64,000 bases of DNA from Rhizobium sp. JAB6 (GCF_003024605.1 NZ_PYJQ01000001.1:26001-90000); one strand, 5' to 3'; counted from the first letter of the stretch, positions 1 to 8,788 are shown. Numbers and translations are program-made. The notes: generated from the sequence alone by a model not told the origin.

Positions 1-840
1 CAGTCTTCCACGCTTGCTTCTCTTGTCGATGATCTGACCGCGAGCGTGCTGCTGACGGCGATTGCTGCCGAGGCGGAACTCCCGACCGAAGTCGCATTGA
101 TCCGGTCGCCGCGGACGCCGCCTCCCATGCCGCGCGATATCCAGCAGATAGAGGCCGATATCAAACAGGGCCTGCAGGTCGTCATTGGCGCGCCTGCGAT
201 GGCGACCGATCCCGACCTCCTGCAGATCATCAACAATCCCTCTTCTTCCGCTGAGAAGATCATCGCCCAGGCGCTGACCGTCAATGCTGCCGCGCAAGCC
301 GCATCCGGGCAGCCGGCCGTCGATGAACACACCCGAAGCCCAGCTTCCGTAGCGGCCGCGCCGGTGTCATTGACGGAACAGCCTGAAGCGCCTGCTGCCG
401 TACTCTCTTCCGGCAAACCATCACTGCAGGCGCCGCCCGCAACCGCGGCGGCGGTGTATGAGGCCACGGAGCAGACAGCAATGCCGGCGCCCCAGCCGTT
501 GGGTGTTCCCTTCGTCGTGGCGAATTATTTGCCCGTTGATGCGCCCGGTAGGAGCAGCGAGATGATGAAATTGTCCAACCGAGTCGATCCCGTCGGCGAT
601 GAGGAGGGTAGGCAAGCTCAGGACGAAGAGACCGCCTCGGATCAGGATGAAAACGAAGCTCATCCGGAGGAACCGTCGGCACGGGCGGCAGAGGAGACAT
701 CCGACGAGGCGGAGGCGGGATCGGCTCCGGAGCAGGGCGCTGCCATCGCGCCGGAGCACGTTGCCCTGCCGCAGCCCCTGCGTGACCCTCTGCAAGACCA
801 CGCCTTCGATTTCTATCGTCGCATGGTCGCCTGGGAATAG
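1..840 (+). CDS. 3' part of an acidic, Ala/Glu-rich hypothetical protein
   Basis: The reading frame is open from the first base of the window to a TAG stop, so the true start lies upstream. A GTG at 46 is only an internal candidate. At least 279 residues are visible. The N-terminal part contains short hydrophobic or helical stretches. The middle is rich in Ala, Pro and Val and looks disordered, and roughly residues 195-245 are strongly acidic (runs of Glu/Asp). The chain ends in an aromatic stretch with FDFYRR. I recognise no catalytic motif, membrane segment or family. It converges with rpsA, with a bidirectional terminator between them. That it is a real gene rests on the long frame and rhizobial-looking codon use; its function is unknown. 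Confidence 0.6.
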   Translation, partial: QSSTLASLVDDLTASVLLTAIAAEAELPTEVALIRSPRTPPPMPRDIQQIEADIKQGLQVVIGAPAMATDPDLLQIINNPSSSAEKIIAQALTVNAAAQAASGQPAVDEHTRSPASVAAAPVSLTEQPEAPAAVLSSGKPSLQAPPATAAAVYEATEQTAMPAPQPLGVPFVVANYLPVDAPGRSSEMMKLSNRVDPVGDEEGRQAQDEETASDQDENEAHPEEPSARAAEETSDEAEAGSAPEQGAAIAPEHVALPQPLRDPLQDHAFDFYRRMVAWE

Positions 841-890
841 GCCGCCTCGCAACGGACAGGTGGCACAGGCACTTACATAGTGGGCATAAG

Positions 891-924
891 AAAAACCCGC
901 CGGATCGCTCCGGCGGGTCTTTTG
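891..924 (-). terminator. Rho-independent terminator of rpsA, probably bidirectional
   Basis: A perfect 8-bp stem, CCCGCCGG (896-903) with CCGGCGGG (910-917), has a 6-nt loop. An A-run lies on one side and a T-run on the other, so it can terminate both rpsA on the minus strand and the converging plus-strand gene. Confidence 0.85.
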
Positions 925-944
925 TTCCAGGCTTCTACCGAAGA

Positions 945-2648
945 TTATTCGGCGTTGCGGTTCTTCAAAGCCGCACCCAGGATGTCGCCGAGCGAAGCGC
1001 CCGAGTCGGACGAACCGAACTGAGCAACGGCTTCCTTCTCTTCTGCGATTTCCAGAGCCTTGATGGACAGCATGATCTTGCGGTCCTTCTTGGAGAAGTT
1101 GGTGACGCGGGCGTCAACAACCTGACCGACCGAGAAACGCTCAGGGCGCTGCTCGTCACGGTCACGCGACAGATCGGCGCGGCGGATGAACGAGGTGATG
1201 TCTTCGTGGTTGACGAGCTTCACTTCGATGCCGCCATCGTTGACTGCGATGACTTCGCAGGAAACGACTGCATTCTTGCGCAGGTCGCCGGAAGCGGCTG
1301 CTTCGCCGACTGCGTCCTTGCCGAGCTGCTTGATGCCGAGCGAGATGCGTTCCTTCTCGACGTCGACGTCGAGAACGACGGCCTTGACGACGTCACCCTT
1401 GTTGTACTCTTCGATGACCTGCTCGCCCGGACGGTTCCAGTCGAGGTCGGAGAGGTGAACCATGCCGTCCACATCGCCGTCGAGGCCGATGAACAGGCCG
1501 AATTCGGTCTTGTTCTTGACTTCGCCTTCGACTTCGGTGCCAGCCGGATGGTTGCGAGCGAATGCTGCCCACGGATTTTCCAGCGTCTGCTTCAGGCCGA
1601 GCGAGATACGACGCTTGGTCGGATCGACTTCGAGAACGACGACTTCGACTTCCTGGCTCGTGGACAGGATCTTGCCGGGGTGAACGTTCTTCTTGGTCCA
1701 GGACATTTCCGAGATATGGATCAGGCCTTCGATGCCCGGCTCCAGCTCGACGAACGCACCGTAGTCGGTGATGTTCGTGACGGTACCGGAAATCTTCTTG
1801 CCTTCCGGATACTTGGCCTGGATGCCATCCCACGGATCGCTCTCGAGCTGCTTCATGCCGAGCGAGATACGGTGGGTTTCCTGGTTGATGCGGATGATCT
1901 GTACCTTGACCTGCTGGCCGATGGACAGGATTTCCGACGGATGGTTCACACGGCGCCATGCCATGTCGGTGACGTGCAGCAGGCCGTCGATGCCGCCGAG
2001 GTCGACGAACGCACCGTAATCGGTGATGTTCTTGACGACGCCGTCAACAACCTGGCCTTCTTCGAGGTTCTGAACGATTTCAGAACGCTGCTCGGCACGA
2101 GACTCTTCCAGAACCGTACGACGCGAAACGACGATGTTGCCGCGGCGCTTGTCCATCTTGAGGATTTCGAAGGGCTGCGGGTTGTGCATCAGCGGGGTAA
2201 CGTCGCGGATCGGACGGATGTCGACCTGCGAACGCGGCAGGAAGGCGATAGCGCCGTCGAGATCGACGGTGAAGCCGCCCTTGACCTGGTTGAAGATGAC
2301 GCCTTCGACGCGCTCGCCAGCTTCGAACTTGGCTTCGAGCTTGATCCAGCTTTCTTCGCGGCGAGCCTTTTCGCGCGACAGGACAGCTTCGCCAAGCGCG
2401 TTTTCGATACGCTCGACATAGACTTCGACTTCATCGCCAACCTTGAGCGTGCCGTCCTTGGCGCGTGCACCGAATTCCTTCAGCGCGATGCGGCCTTCGA
2501 CCTTGAGGCCGACGTCCACAACGGCGACATCCTTTTCGATGGCGGTGATGATGCCCTTGGTAACATAGCCTTCAGCCAGATCGTTCTTGGCAAAGGATTC
2601 TTCGAGAAGGGCCGCGAAATCTTCGCGAGAGGGGGAAGTTACAGACAT
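945..2648 (-). CDS. rpsA: 30S ribosomal protein S1
   Basis: Ribosomal protein S1 (567 aa) binds mRNA leaders and helps the 30S subunit initiate translation. The protein carries successive S1/OB-fold repeats, starting near residues 30, 115, 200, 285, 370 and 460; several contain the recognisable DYGAFV or EFGLFI cores and DGLLHVTDM-like strands. Length matches rhizobial S1. I chose the ATG at 2648 (N-terminus MSVTSPSRED) because AGGAG lies just upstream. A longer frame to 2687 has no ribosome binding site. cmk lies directly upstream on the same strand, the usual cmk-rpsA order. A strong terminator follows the stop. Confidence 0.97.
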   Translation of the reverse strand: MSVTSPSREDFAALLEESFAKNDLAEGYVTKGIITAIEKDVAVVDVGLKVEGRIALKEFGARAKDGTLKVGDEVEVYVERIENALGEAVLSREKARREESWIKLEAKFEAGERVEGVIFNQVKGGFTVDLDGAIAFLPRSQVDIRPIRDVTPLMHNPQPFEILKMDKRRGNIVVSRRTVLEESRAEQRSEIVQNLEEGQVVDGVVKNITDYGAFVDLGGIDGLLHVTDMAWRRVNHPSEILSIGQQVKVQIIRINQETHRISLGMKQLESDPWDGIQAKYPEGKKISGTVTNITDYGAFVELEPGIEGLIHISEMSWTKKNVHPGKILSTSQEVEVVVLEVDPTKRRISLGLKQTLENPWAAFARNHPAGTEVEGEVKNKTEFGLFIGLDGDVDGMVHLSDLDWNRPGEQVIEEYNKGDVVKAVVLDVDVEKERISLGIKQLGKDAVGEAAASGDLRKNAVVSCEVIAVNDGGIEVKLVNHEDITSFIRRADLSRDRDEQRPERFSVGQVVDARVTNFSKKDRKIMLSIKALEIAEEKEAVAQFGSSDSGASLGDILGAALKNRNAE

Positions 2649-2828
2649 AAAATCTCCTGGCGTGTCCCGATCATGCGATCTGAACACTGATGCGCCGGTG
2701 GTTTGCGTTGAACAGGCCTGACCCCAGTCCGCCTCCTTTCGGGAAGCTATCCGGCGCTTGGACGGAATGTCAGGCTATCTTGAAATCGGCGGTTTCCGGC
2801 GCGAGGCGCGCGAAGGCCGCTCAAATTT

Positions 2829-3461
2829 TCAGGCATTTCGGCTCAGAGCGGCGTCGATGATCGATTTTGCCGTCTGAAACGCCGCTTCTATACTCATTTC
2901 TGAGGTATCTAGCAAGTACGCGTCTTCAGCTGGTTTCAAAGGGCTGTCGGTGCGGCCCATGTCGCGCTCGTCGCGTCGTTTCACATCCTCGAAGATCGCG
3001 CCGTAATCGGCTCTGCCGCCGGCTTCCACGATTTCTTCATAGCGCCGCTTCGCCCGCACTTCGGCCGAAGCCGTCACATAGAGTTTCACCGGCGCATCGG
3101 GGCAGACCACGGTGCCGATATCGCGGCCGTCGAGCACGGCGCCTGGCTTCTTTTGCGCAAAACGACGCTGCGCATCGACCAGAGCCCGGCGCACGGCCGG
3201 CATGACGGCGATCTTCGAGGCGGCCTCGCCGATCTCGTGGAGGGACAGAACGGTCCGGTCGAGCCCGGCGAGATCGACCTTGCGTGCCATTCCTCCGGCA
3301 ATCGTTTCGTCGTCGAGCGGCAGTCCGGCATCGAGCAGGGCCTTGGCGGTGGCGCGGTAGGTGAGGCCGGTATCGAGATGATGATAGCCATAGGCCTCGG
3401 CGATCCGGCGTGCCAGAGTTCCCTTGCCGGCGGCCGCTGGTCCATCGATGGCGATGATCAT
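2829..3461 (-). CDS. cmk: Cytidylate kinase
   Basis: Cytidylate kinase (210 aa) phosphorylates CMP and dCMP with ATP in pyrimidine nucleotide salvage. The P-loop GPAAAGKGT lies at residues 7-15. The family motifs [10 protein letters not shown] (CMP binding), [14 protein letters not shown] and the lid region with RRDERDMGR are all visible, and the length is normal. It precedes rpsA, separated by about 180 bp that probably holds the rpsA promoter or leader. In many rhizobia aroA lies immediately upstream of cmk; here the upstream space holds only a paiB remnant, so cmk probably has its own promoter. Confidence 0.96.
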   Translation of the reverse strand: MIIAIDGPAAAGKGTLARRIAEAYGYHHLDTGLTYRATAKALLDAGLPLDDETIAGGMARKVDLAGLDRTVLSLHEIGEAASKIAVMPAVRRALVDAQRRFAQKKPGAVLDGRDIGTVVCPDAPVKLYVTASAEVRAKRRYEEIVEAGGRADYGAIFEDVKRRDERDMGRTDSPLKPAEDAYLLDTSEMSIEAAFQTAKSIIDAALSRNA

Positions 3462-3489
3462 GTCTTCTTCCGTCCTAATCGGTCTCTCG

Positions 3490-3804
3490 TTATTTGCTGC
3501 AGCGGCGCACCAGATCGGGCATCTCCACCGCCCACGTGCGATCGATTGCCGAAAGGCCTTAAGCGACGCCCTGTCGGTCAGCCAACGGCCGGTTCTGGCT
3601 CACCTTCCACTTGCCGTCAATCGTCTCGATGGCGATTTCGATGCGGACGATGCCCCTCTTCTGCGCTGCGACGATTCCCGGTAGTGCATCCTCCACGGCC
3701 CAGAGCTCAGCGCGGCTGCTCCCGTTCTTGCCGGTCATCGCTCCGATCTGCCTGAGCAGCCAGGCGGGCTCCTCGATGGTCCGCGCGGCTCCGCTCCACC
3801 TGCA
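3490..3804 (-). pseudogene. Remnant of a PaiB-type FMN-binding negative transcriptional regulator
   Basis: Read on the minus strand, this stretch gives the C-terminal third of a PaiB-family protein: an AWLLRQIGAMTG segment, then WAVEDALPG, then [19 protein letters not shown], which is the family hallmark (GKWKxSQNRPxxDRxGVxxGL). A TAA codon at 3561-3559 interrupts the frame exactly where the family has Glu before Gly-Leu. Beyond it the frame continues as [19 protein letters not shown] and ends at 3490. The N-terminal FMN-binding part is missing upstream. The fragment is therefore 5'-truncated and carries a nonsense mutation. Its position upstream of cmk is where rhizobia usually carry aroA. 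Confidence 0.75.
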
Positions 3805-3921
3805 CGATTCCATAGTTCTATCTAGGCACCATCTCGCCGGTCTGCCGCTTCGCAAGGCTCTTTGGCAAAGACCTGCCGTCTACTATACTAAACCCCATGC
3901 AAAGCCGCATGAACTTTAGCT

Positions 3922-3950
3922 TTGACAGAAACGGCGGCAACGATTAAGGG
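3922..3950 (+). promoter_or_regulatory. Candidate sigma-70 promoter for the TIGR02300 gene
   Basis: A perfect -35 hexamer TTGACA (3922-3927) is followed, after a 17-bp spacer, by TAAGGG, a weak -10. It lies about 80 bp before the GTG start of the next gene. This is motif matching only. Confidence 0.4.
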
Positions 3951-4030
3951 GACCGGCTGATATTTCCCTTAAAACGCCGGCTTCCCCGGCATTGCCGAAT
4001 TTTCATTCGGCCATTCATGAGGCTTTGACA

Positions 4031-4411
4031 GTGGCGAAAGCGGAACTTGGAACAAAACGTACCGACCCCGATACCGGCAAGAAGTTCTATGACCTGAACC
4101 GGGATCCGGTGGTCTCGCCCTATACCGGCAAGTCCTGGCCCTTGTCCTTCTTCGAAGAGACCTCCGCTTCCAAGGAAGTTCCGGAAGAGGACGAAGTGGC
4201 GGAAGTCGATACCGAAAACACGGAAGTCGAACTGGTCTCGCTCGAGGATGCCGACGATGCAGCAAGCGGCGACGACATTCCGGATATCGGCGATGACGAT
4301 GTCGAAATCGGTGACGATGACGACGATACCTTCCTCGAAGCCGACGAAGATGAAGATGACGACGACATGAGCGACATCATCGGCGTCACGGGCGACGAAG
4401 ACGACGTCTGA
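4031..4411 (+). CDS. TIGR02300 family acidic protein
   Basis: A small protein (126 aa) of the alphaproteobacterial TIGR02300 family, function unknown. The N-terminus AKAELGTKR followed by DPDTGKKFYDLNRDPVVSPYTG is the family signature; in other lineages this region carries zinc-ribbon cysteines, which are replaced here by Asp, Thr and Ser. The C-terminal two thirds is extremely acidic (runs of Asp/Glu). I chose the GTG at 4031, preceded by GAGG with good spacing, over an upstream ATG at 3992 that would add 13 unrelated residues. A terminator hairpin follows immediately. Confidence 0.85.
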   Translation: MAKAELGTKRTDPDTGKKFYDLNRDPVVSPYTGKSWPLSFFEETSASKEVPEEDEVAEVDTENTEVELVSLEDADDAASGDDIPDIGDDDVEIGDDDDDTFLEADEDEDDDDMSDIIGVTGDEDDV

Positions 4412-4420
4412 TCCAAAGAC

Positions 4421-4463
4421 AATCGGCCCGGCGAAAGAAAAAATTTCCCGGGCCGAATTTTTC
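4421..4463 (+). terminator. Rho-independent terminator after the TIGR02300 gene
   Basis: TCGGCCCGG (4423-4431) pairs with CCGGGCCGA (4448-4456) around an A-rich loop, followed by a run of five T. Confidence 0.8.
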
Positions 4464-4561
4464 GGCTTGCTATCTGTGAAAACCACAAGTAAGAAGCCGC
4501 CACCCCGACGGGCGAAGCGCTCGGAAGGGACCCAGGGCCGGTCAAACGGCACCATCTTGAT

Positions 4562-4637
<76 letters not shown>

Positions 4638-4817
4638 CGCTTCGCCCTTACGGGCTTCGCGTGGCGCAGCCGCGGGAAACCGTTAGGCCGAAGCAGTGCC
4701 CGGCAAAGCTCGCAGGGCGACGACGGGCTGAAGTCTCCAAAAAATATTTCCAGATACAAAAAGAAGCTCGGTTGCATATAGATTTGTGTTCGAATCACCG
4801 AACGCCAATCGATCGAG

Positions 4818-5066
4818 ATGCGGATGTGGTACGTTTACATCCTCCAAAGCGCGGATTTTCCTGACCAGCAATATACCGGATCGACCTCGGACCTTAAGCG
4901 GCGGCTTGCCGATCACGATGCCGGTAAGTCGACCCACACCGCAAAATTTACGCCGTGGGTTCTCCTCTGGTATTCTGCCTTTCCTGACAAATACCGTGCT
5001 CTCGAATTTGAGACCTATCTGAAGTCTCATTCCGGCAGAGCATTTGCAAAGAAAAGGCTCCTCTGA
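4818..5066 (+). CDS. Small GIY-YIG domain protein
   Basis: An 82-aa single-domain GIY-YIG protein of the UPF0213/YhbQ type. The N-terminal strands contain the variant WYVYIL...YTGSTSDLKRRLADHDAGK, with Tyr, Tyr and Arg at the usual catalytic positions, and the chain ends with an ALEFETYLKS...AFAKKRLL helix typical of the family. The domain has the nuclease fold of UvrC and GIY-YIG homing enzymes, but the role of these free-standing proteins is not settled. The start may be 4818 or the in-frame ATG at 4824. It lies 180 bp downstream of tRNA-Ala in the same orientation, with no clear terminator between. Confidence 0.85.
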   Translation: MRMWYVYILQSADFPDQQYTGSTSDLKRRLADHDAGKSTHTAKFTPWVLLWYSAFPDKYRALEFETYLKSHSGRAFAKKRLL

Positions 5067-5219
5067 AAAGTAGGCATGCTGACGGCTTATCGATATTTGC
5101 TGACACTCCCTATCCCCTCAACTCCATGCTACCCTCCAATCCTCCGCAACCTACCCCGAATCGGCCACGACAGGACAGTGCCGCCGTTGTCTCATGAAGA
5201 TCCGCCGTACGGGACCGGG

Positions 5220-5338
5220 CTCGTGGCCTCGATTGCTCTTCTCGCCGGCATCACCGATGCCGCCGGCCCAATGCTCACCGGCAATTCGTATCCTTCATGA
5301 CCGGGAACGCGACGCGGGCGGCGCGGCGGGCGAAATAG
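5220..5338 (+). pseudogene. Possible remnant of a DUF1275 (YoaK-like) membrane protein
   Basis: One frame reads LVASIALLAGITDAAG from 5220 and stops soon after. A second frame, from 5294, continues FMTGNATRAARRA and stops at 5338. Together these resemble the start of DUF1275 proteins (hydrophobic helix, GxxDAxG, then SFMTGNxTR), with a one- or two-base shift between the halves. Nothing else of the family (about 220 aa) remains. The match is short, so this is a tentative call. The rest of 5067-5410 shows no other gene. Confidence 0.45.
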
Positions 5339-5410
5339 CCACATTGCGGTGCACAAAAATCTGCTAGGGACTGAAGCGAATCGTTTTGCCGACAAGCGTA
5401 AGGATATGCC

Positions 5411-6202
5411 GTGTTCGTTTTTTCGAAACTTGTCTGGATCTTCGGTCAGCCGCTGTCGCTGGCCTTTCTGTTCGTCCTGCTGGCTTTCATCGCCGCTCTG
5501 CTGCGCTGGCGCGCTACCGTCACCACCTCGACGTTCTTGTCGGCGCTGATCCTGTTCGTGTCGCTTTATACGACGGTCGGCGCCTATGTCGTTCAAACGC
5601 TCGAAGAGCGCTTTCCGCATCCCGCTGCCGATCCGGCCGATCTCAAATGCATGATCGTTCTCGGCGGCGCGACGCAGAACGAGGTGACGACGGCGCGGGG
5701 CGGCTACGAACTCGATTCGGCCGGGGATCGCCTGATCGAAGCGCTGCGTCTCGCGCAGAAATATCCTGAGGCACGCATCGTGATCTCCGGCGGGGATGGT
5801 TCGATCGGCGGCACCTATGAGGGCGATGCGGTCATTTCCGAGCGCTTCTTCACGGCACTCGGCATTCCGACAAGCCGCCTGGTCGAGGACAGGACTTCGC
5901 GCACGACCTTCGAAAATGCCGTCAACACGAAGGAACTGCTGGCGCAGAACGGTCTTTCGGATTGCCTGCTTATCACGTCGGGCTTCCATATGCCGCGCTC
6001 GATAGGCATTTTCCGCAAGCAGGGCATCGATGTCGTGCCCTGGCCCGTCGATTATCGCAGTACCGGCAAGGAAACGCTCGGCTTCGATTTCACCCAGCCC
6101 TCGCGCAACGCGCAGCTGCTGGCAACCGGCCTGCGCGAATGGGTCGGTCTTGTGGGCTACTACGCCGTCGGCCGCACCTCGGCACTGTATCCAGGACCGT
6201 GA
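5411..6202 (+). CDS. YdcF/SanA/ElyC-like DUF218 membrane protein
   Basis: A 263-aa protein of the YdcF family (DUF218). Two hydrophobic segments near residues 10-32 and 40-62 anchor it in the inner membrane. The remaining DUF218 domain has the family motifs: IVLGGATQ (about 82-89), the RLIEALRLAQKYPEARIVISGG segment, the SRTTFENAVNTK motif and LLITSGFHMPRSIGIFRKQG. Relatives such as ElyC and SanA act in envelope integrity, possibly on lipid carriers of peptidoglycan synthesis; the reaction is unknown. Start GTG 5411 has AAGGA upstream. It appears monocistronic. Confidence 0.85.
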   Translation: MFVFSKLVWIFGQPLSLAFLFVLLAFIAALLRWRATVTTSTFLSALILFVSLYTTVGAYVVQTLEERFPHPAADPADLKCMIVLGGATQNEVTTARGGYELDSAGDRLIEALRLAQKYPEARIVISGGDGSIGGTYEGDAVISERFFTALGIPTSRLVEDRTSRTTFENAVNTKELLAQNGLSDCLLITSGFHMPRSIGIFRKQGIDVVPWPVDYRSTGKETLGFDFTQPSRNAQLLATGLREWVGLVGYYAVGRTSALYPGP

Positions 6203-6242
6203 CCACGTGTCCGGTCCGGAATGACGCGACTGTGCTGTAAAA

Positions 6243-6722
6243 CTATTTCTGGGATATGGTGACGAATTTGACGCCGCGCACCCTTACGGTAATCTCGCAG
6301 ACGGCTTCGCCGTCCTTGCGGTCGCAGAAGCGCGGATGCATCTTCATGACGAGCACCATGTTGCCGAAGCGCTGGATGAAATCGTAGCCGTAGATCTTCG
6401 CCGTGGCGATCATCAGGTAGCCGCCTTCGGCCACCTGGACATAGAAGTTGTAGGGGCAGCCTTCGTCCGTGCAGTAGGGGCCTTTTTCGCCCTTGCAGGT
6501 GATCTCGCCTTCATTGATGACGATATCCATCAGCTTGTCGTTGTTGATATCCTGCTGGGTGGCGAATTTGTCGCCGAAGCTTACCTGGCCGTCGCAGCTC
6601 TTGGTGAAATGATCCTTCTCGAAGGCCACTGGGTCCTGCAGGATCGATTGCTGTGCCTCGGCCATGGCGGGTATGGTCACGAGAGCGAAGAGGTTCAGGA
6701 TTACGATCAGCAGGGATTTCAC
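6243..6722 (-). CDS. Secreted hypothetical protein
   Basis: A 159-aa protein beginning at a GTG preceded by AAAGGA. The first 23 residues form a clear Sec signal peptide (Lys, hydrophobic core, cleavage after AEA), so the mature protein should be periplasmic. The mature chain contains six cysteines, including CTDEGC and a CDR...AVCE pair, suggesting disulfides, and a DINNDKLMDIVINEGEI stretch resembling FG-GAP or EF-hand-like acidic loops. I do not recognise a family. It is divergently transcribed from the TRIC-like gene. Confidence 0.6.
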   Translation of the reverse strand: MKSLLIVILNLFALVTIPAMAEAQQSILQDPVAFEKDHFTKSCDGQVSFGDKFATQQDINNDKLMDIVINEGEITCKGEKGPYCTDEGCPYNFYVQVAEGGYLMIATAKIYGYDFIQRFGNMVLVMKMHPRFCDRKDGEAVCEITVRVRGVKFVTISQK

Positions 6723-6861
6723 GGGGGTTTCCTTTTCGAAGCGCCGTTACGGCCACGATATCAGCCGCAGCCGCTGCGACATCTTTACATGCGCCTGCTT
6801 GCGCGGCCCTTGCCGTCGTGATTCATTTCGGAAAATCGCGGGCGTTCCGCCGGAGTTTCCG

Positions 6862-7497
6862 ATGTCGCTTCTCTCATTTCTTGATTATGCCGGCGTCGCC
6901 CTTTTTGCCGCAACCGGCGCGCTCGCGGCCTCGCGCAAGCAGCTCGATCTGATCGGCTTCCTGTTTCTGGCGGCCGTCACCGGCATCGGCGGCGGCACGC
7001 TGCGCGATATCGTCCTCGGCCGCGTGCCGGTCTTCTGGGTGCAGAATCCAACCTATATCATCATCTGCGCCTTGGCCGGCGTCCTGGTCTTCTTCACCGC
7101 GCATCTTTTCGAATCGCGTTATCGGCTGCTCATCTGGCTCGATGCGGTGGGGCTGTCGGCCTATTGCGTGATGGGGGCGGCCAAGGGAATGGCGGCGACG
7201 GGCTCGCCCACCGTCGCCATCGTCACTGGCGCTCTGACTGCGACCTTCGGCGGCATCCTGCGCGATCTCCTGGCAAACGAGCCTTCGGTGCTGCTGCGGC
7301 CGGAGATCTATGTGACCGCTTCGCTCGTCGGCGCAGGCGTCTTCACCGCCGCTAACGCGACGATGCTGCCGCTTTATGCTTCTGCGGGATTGGGCGTAAT
7401 CGCCGCCTTTGCGGTGCGAGGCGGCGCGCTCTGGTTCGGCTGGACCTTCCCGACCTATCACCATAAGCCAGGCCGGCATCCGGACGACGTGATGTAA
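6862..7497 (+). CDS. TRIC-type cation channel family protein (UPF0126)
   Basis: A 211-aa integral membrane protein with about seven hydrophobic segments. It contains the duplicated UPF0126 motif GIGGGTLRDIVLGRVPVFW (about 45-63) and TFGGILRDLLANEPSVLL (about 130-147); the GGxxRD signature marks prokaryotic TRIC channels, which conduct K+/Na+ in structural studies. The family name YicG/YadS also applies. I chose the ATG at 6862 because GGAG lies 7 nt upstream; the longer frame starts inside the promoter region of the divergent gene. It converges with irr. Confidence 0.85.
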   Translation: MSLLSFLDYAGVALFAATGALAASRKQLDLIGFLFLAAVTGIGGGTLRDIVLGRVPVFWVQNPTYIIICALAGVLVFFTAHLFESRYRLLIWLDAVGLSAYCVMGAAKGMAATGSPTVAIVTGALTATFGGILRDLLANEPSVLLRPEIYVTASLVGAGVFTAANATMLPLYASAGLGVIAAFAVRGGALWFGWTFPTYHHKPGRHPDDVM

Positions 7498-7503
7498 TCT
7501 GGA

Positions 7504-7560
7504 GGCAATAGGCAATAGCGGATGGCTGGAGGACAATTCTATTGCCTATTGCCTATTGCC
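7504..7560. repeat. 15-bp perfect inverted repeat of ATTGCCT units
   Basis: GGCAATAGGCAATAG (7504-7518) is exactly complementary to CTATTGCCTATTGCC (7539-7553), with a third unit TATTGCC at 7554-7560. The hairpin sits between the convergent TRIC-like and irr genes and contains the irr stop codon, so it may act as a shared 3' end structure. Confidence 0.8.
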
Positions 7561-7975
7561 TCTGCTTGCGGCGCAGGCGGATCACCACGTCGACATGAGC
7601 GATTTCCATGCCCTTCGGCGGCTCGGGCAGATTGTCGATCGTGAGATTGCTGATCGGGATATCCAGCACCTCGTTGTGGCCTTCCACGAAAAAGTGATGG
7701 TGATCGGAGACGTTGGTGTCGAAATAGGTCTTGGTGCTTTCGACGGCGAGCACGCGGATCAGACCGGCTTCGGTGAATTGATGCAGCGTATTGTAGACGG
7801 TGGCGAGCGAAACCGGAACGCCGGCGGCAACGGCTTCCTCGTGAAGCTCTTCCACCGTCAGATGGCGGTCGCCCTTGGCAAAAAGGAGATCTCCCAGTGC
7901 GATCCGTTGCCTGGTCGGCCTCAGGCCCACATTGCGCAGCCTGGTTTCGATCGCGATTTCGGCATGTTCTGCCAT
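7553..7975 (-). CDS. irr: Iron response regulator Irr (Fur superfamily)
   Basis: Irr (140 aa) is the haem-responsive Fur-family regulator that controls iron and haem genes in rhizobia in place of classical Fur. Residues 1-85 form the winged helix (RPTRQRIALGDLLF, VSLATVYNTLHQFTEAGL). The three-His run at residues 92-94 in SDHHHFF is the haem/metal-binding HxH region of Irr, and the classical Fur C-terminal Cys clusters are absent. Placement beside fabA-fabB-fabI matches other rhizobia. The last codons and stop are made from the ATTGCCT repeat. Irr rather than Fur is inferred from the HHH motif and synteny. Confidence 0.9.
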   Translation of the reverse strand: MAEHAEIAIETRLRNVGLRPTRQRIALGDLLFAKGDRHLTVEELHEEAVAAGVPVSLATVYNTLHQFTEAGLIRVLAVESTKTYFDTNVSDHHHFFVEGHNEVLDIPISNLTIDNLPEPPKGMEIAHVDVVIRLRRKQRQ

Positions 7976-8272
7976 TCAGGGACTCCGGATTCCTGATCTC
8001 TATAATTCTTTACTAAGCCATATAACTTTTGCCTTGATTGCTTTCAATAGTTTCAATGAGGTGGGAAGGTGCTCAAAAGCCGCAAAAAACGGGCTTTTGC
8101 CGCATTTGGCTCTGGTAGCGGCTCTGGCGTTCCTGTATGCGACCACCACATAATGGCTAGTGCCGTCGATCGAATAGATGAATGAGAGTCCAATGCTTGT
8201 GCTTCATTTTCTGTCCATCTTGCACTAAAGCTTCACATCCATCGGCATTCATGCGGGGGAAACGGAATTTTT

Positions 8273-8788
8273 ATGACGACGAGACAATCCAGCTTCAATT
8301 ACGAGGAAATCCTGGCCTGCGGCCGCGGCGAGCTGTTCGGCCCGGGCAATGCACAGCTTCCCTTGCCGCCGATGCTGATGGTCCATCGCATTACAGATAT
8401 TTCCGAAACGGGCGGAGCCTTCGACAAGGGCTATATTCGCGCCGAATACGACGTGCGCCCCGATGATTGGTACTTCCCTTGCCATTTTGCCGGTAACCCG
8501 ATCATGCCGGGCTGCCTCGGCCTCGACGGCATGTGGCAGCTGACCGGCTTCTTCCTCGGCTGGCTTGGCGAGCCCGGCCGCGGCATGGCGCTTTCCACGG
8601 GCGAAGTGAAGTTCAAGGGCATGGTCCGCCCGGACACGAAGCTTCTCGAATACGGTATCGACTTCAAGCGCGTCATGCGCGGCCGTCTCGTCCTCGGCAC
8701 GGCCGACGGCTGGCTGAAGGCCGATGGCGAGACCATATATCAGGCGACGGACCTGCGCGTGGGCCTTTCCAAGGACAAGGTCGCCTGA
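8273..8788 (+). CDS. fabA: 3-hydroxydecanoyl-ACP dehydratase/isomerase
   Basis: FabA (171 aa) dehydrates 3-hydroxydecanoyl-ACP and isomerises the trans-2 product to cis-3-decenoyl-ACP, the branch point to unsaturated fatty acids. The hot-dog fold active-site motif [16 protein letters not shown] places the catalytic His at 71 and Asp at 85, matching E. coli His70/Asp84. Full length. fabB starts 53 bp after the stop and fabI follows, forming the usual rhizobial fabA-fabB-fabI operon divergent from irr. The 297-bp region upstream (7976-8272) must hold both promoters; I see no convincing Irr box in it. Confidence 0.96.
   Translation: MTTRQSSFNYEEILACGRGELFGPGNAQLPLPPMLMVHRITDISETGGAFDKGYIRAEYDVRPDDWYFPCHFAGNPIMPGCLGLDGMWQLTGFFLGWLGEPGRGMALSTGEVKFKGMVRPDTKLLEYGIDFKRVMRGRLVLGTADGWLKADGETIYQATDLRVGLSKDKVA

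Noticed and set aside
1206..2690. Long plus-strand open frame opposite rpsA
   Set aside because: It mirrors rpsA codon bias in high-GC DNA, has no recognisable domain or ribosome site, and overlaps a certain gene completely.
7976..8272. Irr/Fur box between irr and fabA
   Set aside because: I looked for an ICE-type or Fur-like palindrome; only weak AT-rich dyads are present.
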